Of a DNA stretch of 40,896 bases, positions 7,820 to 16,369 are shown piece by piece (position 1 is the first letter of the stretch; the number at the start of each line of letters is the position of its first letter). Position numbers and translations under genes: made by a program. The notes below the pieces were generated by a model, which was not told the origin of the DNA, ran no database searches, and was given only the letters and a program-made list of their open reading frames with translations. The stretch comes from TMP-86 sp031394735 (GTDB lineage Bacteria; Pseudomonadota; Gammaproteobacteria; Steroidobacterales; Steroidobacteraceae), in contig JANMXI010000061.1 of the NCBI GenBank assembly GCA_031394735.1, positions 1 through 40,896 of the forward strand, given 5' to 3'.

Positions 7820-8791
7820 TCAGGTCACTGTAGCGTTCTGGCGCTCGACGCTGGGCGGATGGCCGAACTGATTGCGATAGCACTTGGAAAAATGCGGCGG
7901 TGACTGAAAGCCGCAGGCCGTGGTGATGTCCATGATGGGCATCGCGGTCTGCAACAGCAGTTCGCGCGCGCGGCGCAGACGCATTTCCAGGTAGTAACGT
8001 TTCGGCACGCAATTCAGATGCCGTTTGAACAGGCGCTCGATCTGACGCCGCGACAATCCGGTCGCTTTGGCAATGCGGTCCAGCGACATCGGCTTTTCGA
8101 TGTGCTCCTCCATCAATTGCGCCACCTTGATCAGGCTTCGATGCGAGGGCCCCACCTGCGCGCGCAGCGGCACGTACTGGCGGTCCTTGTCGCTGCGCAC
8201 CCGCTCCACCATGAACTGCTCGGACACGAGCTGCGAAATGCGCGGCCCGAGTTTGAGACGGATCAGGTTCAACATCAGATCCAGCGGCGCCGTGCCGCCT
8301 GAACAGGTGAAACGGTCACGGTCGATGCTGAAGATCTGATCGCTGATGCGCACGCGCGGAAACTCCTCGCGCAGCGCCGACAGATTTTCCCAGTGGATGG
8401 TGGCCTGAAAATTATCCAGCAGTCCGGCCTTGGCCAGCGCGTACCCGCCGGTACACAACGACCCCAGTGGCACGCGACGCTCGGCCAGGCGCCGCAAGGC
8501 GGAACCGAGGGCCGGCGACACGGCTTCACGCACGTTCACGCCGCCACAGACGAACACGATATCGGCCAGGCCGACCTTGTCCAACGCGGTGGTGGGCGCC
8601 AATTCCAGTCCGCTGCTGGATTTCACGGGTAGTCCGTCCAGGCTGACGATGGACCACTCGTACAGCGTCTGGCCGGTGATCCGGTTGGCCATCCGCAGCG
8701 GCTCCAGGGCATTGGAAACCGCGATCAACGAGTAGTTGGGCAGCGTTAAAAACGCATACCGGTGCTTGCGGGTCGCAGCAATAGGCTCCAT
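7820..8791 (-). CDS. GbdR-like AraC-family regulator with GlxA (DJ-1/PfpI) domain
   Basis: About 323 residues. An N-terminal class I amidotransferase-like sensor domain runs from about 12 to 180 (YAFLTLPNYSLIAVSNALEPLRMAN, and GSLCTGGYALAKAGLLDN at the nucleophile-elbow position). A C-terminal AraC domain carries two helix-turn-helix motifs (MSLDRIAKATGLSRRQIERL and IMDITTACGFQSPPHFSK). This is the architecture of GbdR, the glycine betaine/dimethylglycine-responsive activator of betaine catabolism genes, and the neighbours fit that role. Starts at 8848 (TTG) and 8827 (ATG) are also open. I chose the ATG at 8791 because it best matches family N-termini; none has a strong ribosome binding site. 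It is divergent from the dimethylglycine dehydrogenase-like gene, a likely target. Confidence 0.82.
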   Translation of the reverse strand: MEPIAATRKHRYAFLTLPNYSLIAVSNALEPLRMANRITGQTLYEWSIVSLDGLPVKSSSGLELAPTTALDKVGLADIVFVCGGVNVREAVSPALGSALRRLAERRVPLGSLCTGGYALAKAGLLDNFQATIHWENLSALREEFPRVRISDQIFSIDRDRFTCSGGTAPLDLMLNLIRLKLGPRISQLVSEQFMVERVRSDKDRQYVPLRAQVGPSHRSLIKVAQLMEEHIEKPMSLDRIAKATGLSRRQIERLFKRHLNCVPKRYYLEMRLRRARELLLQTAMPIMDITTACGFQSPPHFSKCYRNQFGHPPSVERQNATVT

Positions 8792-8854
8792 TACCGATAG
8801 TATGCCATTGGCCGCGGCGTGGCGCATTTCCGATAGGGCCTGTCGCAAATGGAG

Positions 8855-8882
8855 TTGTCAGCGCCGATCCGCTAGCTACACT
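8855..8882 (+). promoter_or_regulatory. Sigma-70-like promoter directly before the dimethylglycine dehydrogenase-like gene
   Basis: TTGTCA (8855-8860) and TACACT (8877-8882) are separated by 16 bp, giving a 5/6 and 4/6 match to the -35 and -10 consensus. Transcription would start about seven bases on, at or within a base or two of the ATG at 8890. No Shine-Dalgarno is present before that ATG, so a leaderless mRNA is predicted. Confidence 0.45.
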
Positions 8883-8889
8883 GCCTTGC

Positions 8890-11349
8890 ATGAAAACACA
8901 TGCGCGGGTCGTCGTTATCGGTGGCGGTGTCGTGGGCGTCAGCACGCTCTATCACTTGGCTCTCAAAGGCTGGTCGGACGTGGTGCTGCTGGAACGCACC
9001 GAACTGACGGCCGGGTCGACCTGGCATGCCGCCGGGCTCCTGCCCTTGTTCAACATGAGCTACACCGTCGGCCAGTTGCACAAATACTCGGTGGATCTGT
9101 ACAAGCGCCTGCCGGCGGAGACCGGACAGGACGTGAGCTTCCACGTGACCGGCAACCTGCGCCTGGCCACCTGCCGCGAACGCATGGACGAATACCTGAA
9201 GTACTGCGGTACCGCCAATACCATCGGCGTGCCCTTCCAGGTCATCAGCCCGGCCGAGGTCAAGAAGCTGTGGCCGCTGGCGGAACTGGGCGGCAGCGCG
9301 GACACCCCCGCCATTGTCGGTGCGCTGTACCACCCCGACGACGGGCATATCGCCCCTGCCGACCTGACCATGGCGCTGCGCAAAGGCGCGCGCTCGCGCG
9401 GCGCGCAGATTTACGAGCAGACCGAGGTCACGTCCGCACAACGCACGCCGTCCGGCGAATGGAAACTCACCACCACCAAGGGCGAGATCATCGCCGAGCA
9501 CGTGGTGTGCGCCACCGGCAACTACGGACGCCAGACCGGCAAGCTGTTCGGGCTGAACGTGCCATCGATCCCGGTGGAACACCAGTACATCGTCTACGAC
9601 GAGTCGCCGGAACTGGCGGCCTATCGCAAAGCTGGCGGCAAGGAGCTCGCGGTGTTACGCGAATCCGACCAATCCTACTACCTGCGTGAAGAGCGCATGG
9701 GCTGGATCCTCGGGCCGTATGAGGCCGGAGCCCCTGCTCGCTTTGCCGACGGCGTTCCCGACTGGTTCGGCAAGAACCTGTTCGAAGGCGATCTGGACCG
9801 TTTGCTCCCGCATGTCGAAGCGGCCACCCGGCGCGTGCCTGCGTTGGCGAACTGCGGCATCAAGGACATCGTCAACGGCCCCATCGCCTATACGCCGGAC
9901 GGCAGCCCGCTGATCGGGCCGGCCTGGAACGCGCGCAATGTCTGGCTCAATGAAGGCCACAGTTTCGGCATCACGGCCGCGGGCGGCTCGGGGTGGCAGT
10001 TGGCCGAATGGATCACCGAAGGTGAACCCGGCATCGACATGCTCGCCGTGGATCCGCGCCGCTATGGTCCGTACACCAGCAAGCGTTACGTGGTGCAGAA
10101 GAACGAGGAAACCTACCGCAACGTCTTCGTCATCCATTTCCCGGATGAAGAGCGTGCCGATGCGCGGCCGGCCAAGACCAGCCCCGTGTACGACAAGATC
10201 GCCGCCATGGGCGGCGTCTTCGGCCAGCGTTACGGCTGGGAACGCGCCAATTGGTTCGCGCCGGCCGGCGTTGAGCGCAAAGACGTATGGAGCTTCCGCC
10301 GCTCGAATTATTTTGAGCACGTGGGCAATGAATGCCGGCTGATGCGCGAGAAGGTCGGCGTCATCGACCTCACGCCATTCACCAAATTCGACGTATCGGG
10401 TCCCGGCGCTTCGGATTGGCTCGACAACCTGGTCGCCAACAAGGTGCCGACCAAGATCGGCCGCATGGCGCTGTGCCATGCCCTCACCCCGAAGGGCGGA
10501 ATCCGCTCTGAGTTCACCATCACCAAGATCGAGGAACAGCGCTTCTACGTGGTCAGCGCCGGCGCCGCCGAGCGCTTCGACGGCGACTATCTGCAGCGCC
10601 ATCTACCCACCGACGGCAGCGTGCAGCTGCGCAACATCACCACCAGCCGCGGCTGCTTCGTCGTCGCCGGACCCAAGGCGCGCGACGTCCTGGCGCCGCT
10701 GTGCGATGTGCCGTTGGACAATGCCTCCTTCCCCTGGCTCTCCGGTCAGGTCACCGAAGTGGGTCTGGCCACCGACGTCTATCTGCTGCGCGTGAATTTC
10801 GTGGGCGCACTGGGCTGGGAACTGCACTTCCCGATCGAGTACGCGCACCACCTGTTCGATGCGATCTTCGCCTCAGGAAAAGCGCATGGCATCGGCATGG
10901 TCGGCATGCGCGCCATGGAATCGCTGCGCATGGAAAAGTCCTACCGCATGTGGGGCACCGACATGACGCGCGACTACACGCCGTTTGAAACCGGCCTAGA
11001 TCGCTTCGTCCGCATGAGCAAGCCGGCCTTCATCGGCAAGGCCGCGCTGGAAAAGCAGCAGGCCGCCGGCGTGCCGAACCGTTTCGTGACCCTGGAAGTG
11101 CATGGCGTGACGGACGCGGATCCGCTCGGCAACGAGCCCCTGTTCGACAAGAGCGGCACGATCGTCGGCCGTGCGACCTCGGGCTACTATGGCCACGCAC
11201 TGAAAAAGAGCCTCGCCATCGGCTACGTCAAACCGGAATTCGCGCCGGTGGGCACTCAATTGCAGATCGAGATCCTGGGCGAGCGCAAGTCCGCCACGGT
11301 ACTGGTCGATTCGCCATTCGATCCCGAAAACGCGGCGCTGAAGGCGTAG
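8890..11349 (+). CDS. Dimethylglycine/sarcosine dehydrogenase-like flavoprotein with GcvT domain
   Basis: An 819-residue, two-part enzyme. The N-terminal DAO-type flavin domain begins with VVIGGGVVGVSTLYHLAL (Rossmann GxGxxG) and contains LTAGSTWHAAG, where His46 matches the histidine that carries covalent FAD in DMGDH/sarcosine dehydrogenase. A middle FAO_M segment leads to a C-terminal aminomethyltransferase (GcvT) domain from about 430 to the end. Such enzymes oxidatively demethylate dimethylglycine or sarcosine and pass the one-carbon unit to THF as methylene-THF. Because a full sarcosine oxidase follows immediately, dimethylglycine is the more likely substrate (inference). Length equals the mitochondrial-type family. 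The start at 8890 is set by the Rossmann motif beginning at residue 5. Confidence 0.88.
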   Translation: MKTHARVVVIGGGVVGVSTLYHLALKGWSDVVLLERTELTAGSTWHAAGLLPLFNMSYTVGQLHKYSVDLYKRLPAETGQDVSFHVTGNLRLATCRERMDEYLKYCGTANTIGVPFQVISPAEVKKLWPLAELGGSADTPAIVGALYHPDDGHIAPADLTMALRKGARSRGAQIYEQTEVTSAQRTPSGEWKLTTTKGEIIAEHVVCATGNYGRQTGKLFGLNVPSIPVEHQYIVYDESPELAAYRKAGGKELAVLRESDQSYYLREERMGWILGPYEAGAPARFADGVPDWFGKNLFEGDLDRLLPHVEAATRRVPALANCGIKDIVNGPIAYTPDGSPLIGPAWNARNVWLNEGHSFGITAAGGSGWQLAEWITEGEPGIDMLAVDPRRYGPYTSKRYVVQKNEETYRNVFVIHFPDEERADARPAKTSPVYDKIAAMGGVFGQRYGWERANWFAPAGVERKDVWSFRRSNYFEHVGNECRLMREKVGVIDLTPFTKFDVSGPGASDWLDNLVANKVPTKIGRMALCHALTPKGGIRSEFTITKIEEQRFYVVSAGAAERFDGDYLQRHLPTDGSVQLRNITTSRGCFVVAGPKARDVLAPLCDVPLDNASFPWLSGQVTEVGLATDVYLLRVNFVGALGWELHFPIEYAHHLFDAIFASGKAHGIGMVGMRAMESLRMEKSYRMWGTDMTRDYTPFETGLDRFVRMSKPAFIGKAALEKQQAAGVPNRFVTLEVHGVTDADPLGNEPLFDKSGTIVGRATSGYYGHALKKSLAIGYVKPEFAPVGTQLQIEILGERKSATVLVDSPFDPENAALKA

Positions 11350-11360
11350 ACTCAAGGCCT

Positions 11361-12620
11361 ATGACGCGGCAAAGATTTTCGGCACTCTCGCTTTTTTTGC
11401 GAGGGCTGTCCCGTCACCGTAGCTGGCAGATTCAGTGGCGCAAGCCCACGCCGAAGCCGGCGTATGACGCGGTGATCGTGGGCGGTGGCGGCCATGGCCT
11501 GGGCGCTGCCTACTATCTGGCGGCGGAACACGGCATGACCAACATCGCCGTCCTGGAAAAGGGCTGGATCGGCGGTGGCAACACCGGCCGCAACACCACC
11601 ATCATCCGCTCCAACTACCTGTTCGATGAAAGCGCGGCCTTGTACGACCACTCGGTGAAATTGTGGGAGGACCTGGCGCAGGTCCTGAACTACAACGTCA
11701 TGTTCTCGCCGCGCGGCGTCATGATGCTGGCGCACACCGTGCACGATGTGCAGTCGGCCCAGCGCCACATTCATGCCAATCGTTGCAACGGCGTCGACAA
11801 CGAATGGCTGACGCCGGAACAGGCCAAGGAATTCTGTCCACCGTTGAACATCAGCGACAACATCCGCTATCCGGTGCTGGGGGCGGCATTACAGCGGCGC
11901 GGCGGCACCGCACGGCACGACGCGGTGGCCTGGGGCTATGCGCGCGCGGCGGATGCGCTGGGCGTGGACATCATCGAAAACTGCGAGGTCACGGGCATGG
12001 TCCGCGACCCGAGCGGCGCGATCGCGGCGCTGCAGACGACGCGCGGCGAAATCCGCACACGCAAGGTGGGCGTATCCGCCGCCGGCAATACCAGCGTGGT
12101 GCTGCGCATGGCGGGCGTGGATCTGCCACTGGAAAGCTATCCGCTGCAGGCACTGGTCTCCGAGCCCATCAAGCCTGTGTTTCCCTGCGTGGTGATGTCC
12201 AACACCGTGCATGCCTACATCAGCCAATCCGACAAGGGCGAGCTGGTGATCGGCGCGGGCACCGACGCCTACACCTCGTACACGCAGCGCGGCGCCTTGC
12301 ACATCAACAATCACACGCTGGATGCAATCTGCGAATTGTTCCCGATGTTTCGGCGCATGCGCATGCTGCGCAATTGGGGCGGCATCGTTGATGTCACGCC
12401 GGACCGCTCGCCCATCATCGCCAAAACGCCGGTTCCCGGACTGTATGTGAACTGCGGCTGGGGCACAGGCGGATTCAAAGCGACGCCGGGCTCGGCGCAT
12501 GTGTTCGCATGGACCATCGCCAACGACGAACCGCATCCGATCAACGCCCCGTTTACCATTGAACGGTTCCGCGAAGGCCATCTGATCGACGAAGCGGCGG
12601 CCGCAGCCGTGGCGCATTGA
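11361..12620 (+). CDS. soxB: Sarcosine oxidase beta subunit
   Basis: A 419-residue flavoprotein. The N-terminus MTRQRFSALSLFLRG and the following WRKPTPKPAYDAVIVGGGGH are characteristic of heterotetrameric SoxB, with the FAD-binding GGGGHGLG around residue 41. His186 in GGTARHDAVAWGYAR corresponds to the histidine that covalently binds FMN in the corynebacterial enzyme. It oxidises sarcosine; electrons pass from FAD to FMN and oxygen, and the C1 unit goes to THF on the alpha subunit. AAGG lies close before the ATG. It is the first of soxBDAG in canonical order, 11 bp after the dimethylglycine dehydrogenase-like gene and so probably cotranscribed with it. Confidence 0.95.
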   Translation: MTRQRFSALSLFLRGLSRHRSWQIQWRKPTPKPAYDAVIVGGGGHGLGAAYYLAAEHGMTNIAVLEKGWIGGGNTGRNTTIIRSNYLFDESAALYDHSVKLWEDLAQVLNYNVMFSPRGVMMLAHTVHDVQSAQRHIHANRCNGVDNEWLTPEQAKEFCPPLNISDNIRYPVLGAALQRRGGTARHDAVAWGYARAADALGVDIIENCEVTGMVRDPSGAIAALQTTRGEIRTRKVGVSAAGNTSVVLRMAGVDLPLESYPLQALVSEPIKPVFPCVVMSNTVHAYISQSDKGELVIGAGTDAYTSYTQRGALHINNHTLDAICELFPMFRRMRMLRNWGGIVDVTPDRSPIIAKTPVPGLYVNCGWGTGGFKATPGSAHVFAWTIANDEPHPINAPFTIERFREGHLIDEAAAAAVAH

Positions 12621-12624
12621 TGAC

Positions 12625-12894
12625 ATGCTGATCATCGACTGTCCGTATTGCGGCAAACGTCCTGAGATCGAGTTCTCCTACGGTGGCCAAGCGCACATCG
12701 CGCGCCCGACGCAACCGGCGGACTATGACGACGATCAATGGACCGGTTTCCTGTACATGCGCAACAACGAGCGCGGCATGCGCGCCGAGCGCTGGCGCCA
12801 CCTGCGCGGTTGCGGCCTGTTCTTCAACGCGCTGCGTGACACCACCACCGATCAATTCCACGGCACGTACAAAGTCGGTGAACCCAGACCGTGA
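12625..12894 (+). CDS. soxD: Sarcosine oxidase delta subunit
   Basis: An 89-residue zinc-binding subunit. Cys6, Cys9, His59 and Cys63 (CPYCG and HLRGC) are exactly the four ligands of the structural zinc in heterotetrameric sarcosine oxidase. The acidic YDDDQW and MRNNERGMRAERW segments are family-typical. It stabilises the alpha/beta assembly and has no catalytic role of its own. It begins 4 bp after soxB and its stop overlaps the GTG of soxA as GTGA (12891-12894), which implies coupled translation of the subunits. Confidence 0.95.
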   Translation: MLIIDCPYCGKRPEIEFSYGGQAHIARPTQPADYDDDQWTGFLYMRNNERGMRAERWRHLRGCGLFFNALRDTTTDQFHGTYKVGEPRP

Positions 12895-15857
12895 GCGACT
12901 TCCGCACTCAAACCGGCGGCCGCATCGACCGCACTCGCAAGATCCATTTCACGTTCGACGGCAAGCCCTATGAAGGTCTGCACGGCGACACGCTCGCATC
13001 CGCGTTATTGGCCAATGGCGTGCATCTGTTGGGCCGGTCGTTCAAGTATCACCGGCCGCGCGGCATTCTTGCCGCCGGTTCCGAAGAACCCAATGCGCTA
13101 ATCGCCGTGCGCCGCGACGCGGCGCGCTACACGCCGAATCTGCGCGCCACGCAGGTGGAACTCTACGAAGGCCTGCAGGCGGAGAGTCAGAATCGCTGGC
13201 CGAGCCTGGCGTGGGATTTTGGCCGCATCAACGATGTGCTGTCACGCTTCTTCCCGGCCGGCTTTTACTACAAGACCTTCATGTGGCCGAAGACCGCGTG
13301 GAAGAACCTGTACGAACCCGTGATCCGGCGCGCTGCAGGCATCGGCAAGGCGCCGACCCTGCCCGATCCGGACCGTTACGCGCAACGTTATGCACATTGC
13401 GATGTGCTCGTCGTCGGCGCCGGTCCCGCCGGGCTCGCCGCTGCGCTGCAGGCCGCGAAGTCCGGTCAGCGGGTGATGCTGTGTGATGAGCAGGCGGAAA
13501 TGGGTGGCTCGTTGTTGAGCGACCCCGCTGTCAGCATCGACGGCATTGGCGCGGCTGACTGGATTGCGCAAAGCCTGGCCACATTGGCGGCCAATCCGCG
13601 CGTGAAGCTGCTGCCGCGGACCACGGCGTTCGGCTATTTCCCGCACAACCTGATCGGCCTGAATGAACGGATCACCGAGCATCTGGCGGTGGTCCCCGAA
13701 GAGCGCGCACGCGAACGATTGTGGCAGGTACGTGCCGGCACAGTGCTGCTGGCCACCGGCGCCATTGAACGGCCGTTGGTGTTCGCCGGCAACGACCGGC
13801 CGGGCATCATGCTGGCCGGCGCGGCACGCGCCTATCTGAACCGTTACGGAGTGCGCGCAGGCGCGCGCGCCATGCTCGTCACCTCCAACGATGCTGCCTA
13901 TCAGACCGCGCTGGAGCTGGGCGCTGCGGGTGTGAGCATTCCGGCCATCATCGACATCCGCAATGAACCGAGCGGCGAATTGCATGCCGCCGCGCAACGC
14001 GCCGGCATCGAGATCTTCACCTCGGGTACGGTGCTGGGAACGCGCGGCTCCTTGCGCATCAGCAGCGTACAGATCGGTCAGGTGGACAGCACCGGCGCCG
14101 TGCATTTCAAGCGCAACATCGCCTGCGACCTGCTGCTCATGTCCGGCGGCCACACGCCCAGCGTGCACCTGTTCTCGCAATCGCGCGGCAAGCTCGCCTG
14201 GGACGATTCGCTGCAGGCTTTCTTGCCGGGCACGCCTGCGGAGAACCAGCGTTCCATCGGCGCGTGCCGGGGTCTGCATTCGCTCGCCGAGGTGCTCGAA
14301 GACGGCGCCGCGGCCATCGCGCCGCAGCGCTTCACGGTGACGGCCATTGCCACCACGCCGTCGGGCTGGTTGGGCGCGCTGCCGCGACCAGTGGATTCGC
14401 ATGGCGACAAGGCCTTCGTCGACTGGCAGCACGATGTCACGGTCAAGGACATCGCACTGGCGACGCGTGAAGGCTTTCACAGCATCGAGCACATCAAGCG
14501 GTTCACCACCACCGGCATGGCGACGGATCAGGGCAAGACCTCGAATCTCAACGCACTGGCCATCGCCGCGGAGCGATTGCAGAAGCCGATTCCGGAAATC
14601 GGTCTCACTACGTTCCGGATGCCGTTCACGCCGACCACGTTCGGCAGCTTTGCCGGCCTGTCGCGCGGCGACTTGTTCGACCCGGTGCGCAAGACGCAGA
14701 TTCATCCGTGGGCGGCCGAACGCGGCGCGGTTTTCGAGGACGTCAGTCTGTGGAAACGCGCACGCTACTTTCCGGTGGGCGATGAAGACCTGCACGCCGC
14801 CGTGAACCGCGAGTGCGTGGCGGTGCGAGCCGCCTGCGGCATCTTCGACGCCTCGACCCTGGGCAAGATCGAAATCGTCGGACCCGACGCAGCCGAGTTC
14901 CTGAACCGCCTGTATGTGAACAATTGGTCCACGCTGGCCGTGGGCCGCAGTCGCTACGGCATCCTGCTGCGTGACGACGGTTTCATCTACGACGATGGCG
15001 TGATCGCGCGAACCGCGACCGATCGTTTTCACGTCACCACCACGACCGGCGGCGCTGCGCGCGTGCTGGCGATGATGGAAGACTACCGCCAGACCGAATG
15101 GATGGACTTGAACGTCTGGCTCACCTCCACCACCGAACAATGGTCGGTGATCGCGGTGCAGGGTCCGAACGCCCGACGCGTGCTGGAGGGCCTCATCCAG
15201 GATGTCGATCTGTCTGCCAAAGCGATGCCGCACATGAGCGTGGCACGCGGATCGATCGGCACGGTGCCGATGCTGCTGTTTCGCGTCAGTTTCACCGGCG
15301 AATTGGGATTCGAGGTCAATGTGCCGAGCGGTCACGGCCGCGCAGTGTGGGAGCAGATCTTCGCCGCGGGACAGGCGCACGGCATCACCCCCTACGGCAC
15401 TGAGACCATGCATGTGTTGCGCGCCGAAAAAGGCTACATCATCGTCGGCCAGGACACGGACGGAACGGTGACGCCGGATGATGCCGGATTAAGCTGGGCC
15501 ATCGGCAAGTCGAAGCCCGACTTCGTCGGCAAGCGTTCTTTGCAGCGGCCCTCGATGAAGGTCCCGGATCGCAAACAACTGGTGGGCCTAATCTGTATCG
15601 GCTCGAGCACGCCGTTGTCCGAAGGCGCACAGGTCGTGGAATCGCGCGCGCAACCCGTGCCGATGACAATGATCGGTCATGTCACCTCCTCCTACTACAG
15701 CGCGGTGCTCGGCAAGCCCATCGCGTTGGCGTTGATCGCGGGCGGTCGGGCGCGCGTCGGGCAACGCCTGTATATCCCCATGCCCGGTGGTGAACTGGAA
15801 GTCGACGTGACGGCGCCGGTGTTCTATGACCTGGAAGGAACGCGCATCCATGCTTGA
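12891..15857 (+). CDS. soxA: Sarcosine oxidase alpha subunit
   Basis: This 988-residue multidomain subunit has an N-terminal 2Fe-2S-like fold without cluster cysteines (about 15-95, with SFKYHRPRGI), as is normal for SoxA. A pyridine-nucleotide oxidoreductase domain follows, with VVGAGPAGLAAA at about 174-185 that binds NAD non-catalytically. A C-terminal GcvT-like domain of about 370 residues binds THF and turns the imine from sarcosine into methylene-THF. KTSNLNALAIAA and GLTTFRMPFTPTTFGSFAG lie at the junction typical of the family. Translation starts at GTG 12891 inside the soxD stop. The C-terminus overlaps soxG by 8 bp. Length is the usual 960-1005 residues. Confidence 0.95.
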   Translation: MSDFRTQTGGRIDRTRKIHFTFDGKPYEGLHGDTLASALLANGVHLLGRSFKYHRPRGILAAGSEEPNALIAVRRDAARYTPNLRATQVELYEGLQAESQNRWPSLAWDFGRINDVLSRFFPAGFYYKTFMWPKTAWKNLYEPVIRRAAGIGKAPTLPDPDRYAQRYAHCDVLVVGAGPAGLAAALQAAKSGQRVMLCDEQAEMGGSLLSDPAVSIDGIGAADWIAQSLATLAANPRVKLLPRTTAFGYFPHNLIGLNERITEHLAVVPEERARERLWQVRAGTVLLATGAIERPLVFAGNDRPGIMLAGAARAYLNRYGVRAGARAMLVTSNDAAYQTALELGAAGVSIPAIIDIRNEPSGELHAAAQRAGIEIFTSGTVLGTRGSLRISSVQIGQVDSTGAVHFKRNIACDLLLMSGGHTPSVHLFSQSRGKLAWDDSLQAFLPGTPAENQRSIGACRGLHSLAEVLEDGAAAIAPQRFTVTAIATTPSGWLGALPRPVDSHGDKAFVDWQHDVTVKDIALATREGFHSIEHIKRFTTTGMATDQGKTSNLNALAIAAERLQKPIPEIGLTTFRMPFTPTTFGSFAGLSRGDLFDPVRKTQIHPWAAERGAVFEDVSLWKRARYFPVGDEDLHAAVNRECVAVRAACGIFDASTLGKIEIVGPDAAEFLNRLYVNNWSTLAVGRSRYGILLRDDGFIYDDGVIARTATDRFHVTTTTGGAARVLAMMEDYRQTEWMDLNVWLTSTTEQWSVIAVQGPNARRVLEGLIQDVDLSAKAMPHMSVARGSIGTVPMLLFRVSFTGELGFEVNVPSGHGRAVWEQIFAAGQAHGITPYGTETMHVLRAEKGYIIVGQDTDGTVTPDDAGLSWAIGKSKPDFVGKRSLQRPSMKVPDRKQLVGLICIGSSTPLSEGAQVVESRAQPVPMTMIGHVTSSYYSAVLGKPIALALIAGGRARVGQRLYIPMPGGELEVDVTAPVFYDLEGTRIHA

Positions 15858-16347
15858 GTCCGGCGACTGGCTGCGCGAACTCCCCGCCGTGATGCGGCTG
15901 ATTTTCCAGGGCGATCGGCTGGCGCGCGCGGCGGTGGCCCGTGAGTGGGCGCCGGGATTTTCCACGACGGCGTGCCGCGCCACCCAGGACGGCGATCGCG
16001 CCAGCCTGTGGCTGGGACCGGATGAGTTCTTGTTGCTGGCGCCGGCTAACACCGACTACGCGGCACTGCGCAGTGCGTTACGCAACAGCCCGCATTCGCT
16101 GGTGGATGTGAGTCACCGCCAAATCGGGCTCGAGGTCAGGGGGCCTCACAGCGTCGAACGCTTGAACGGCGGCTGCGCGCTGGATCTGGACGAAAGCCAG
16201 TTCCCGGTCGGCATGTGCACGCGCACGCTGTTCGCCAAAGCAGACATCGTCCTGTGGCGCACCGGCATCGAGACCTTTCACCTGGAGGTGTGGCGTTCGT
16301 TCCTGCCCTACACCACCGCGATGCTGCGCGAGATCGCTCGCTGCTGA
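15850..16347 (+). CDS. soxG: Sarcosine oxidase gamma subunit
   Basis: A 165-residue subunit related to the GcvT fold. WLGPDEFLLLAP followed by VDVSHRQIGLEVRGPHSVERL and the late FHLEVWRSFLPY are family signatures. The ATG at 15850 lies within the soxA end, with GGAAGGAA about eight bases upstream. An in-frame ATG at 15826 has no such site and is rejected. It completes soxBDAG. The gene faces choline dehydrogenase tail to tail with a 22-bp gap that contains no evident terminator. Confidence 0.92.
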   Translation: MLESGDWLRELPAVMRLIFQGDRLARAAVAREWAPGFSTTACRATQDGDRASLWLGPDEFLLLAPANTDYAALRSALRNSPHSLVDVSHRQIGLEVRGPHSVERLNGGCALDLDESQFPVGMCTRTLFAKADIVLWRTGIETFHLEVWRSFLPYTTAMLREIARC

Positions 16348-16369
16348 GGCGTGTAACGGACGGGCGCCG

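Noticed and set aside
13242..15413. Long open frame on the minus strand inside soxA (723 codons)
   Set aside because: Antisense of soxA, with low-complexity His/Arg/Gln/Ala composition, no domain and no ribosome binding site.
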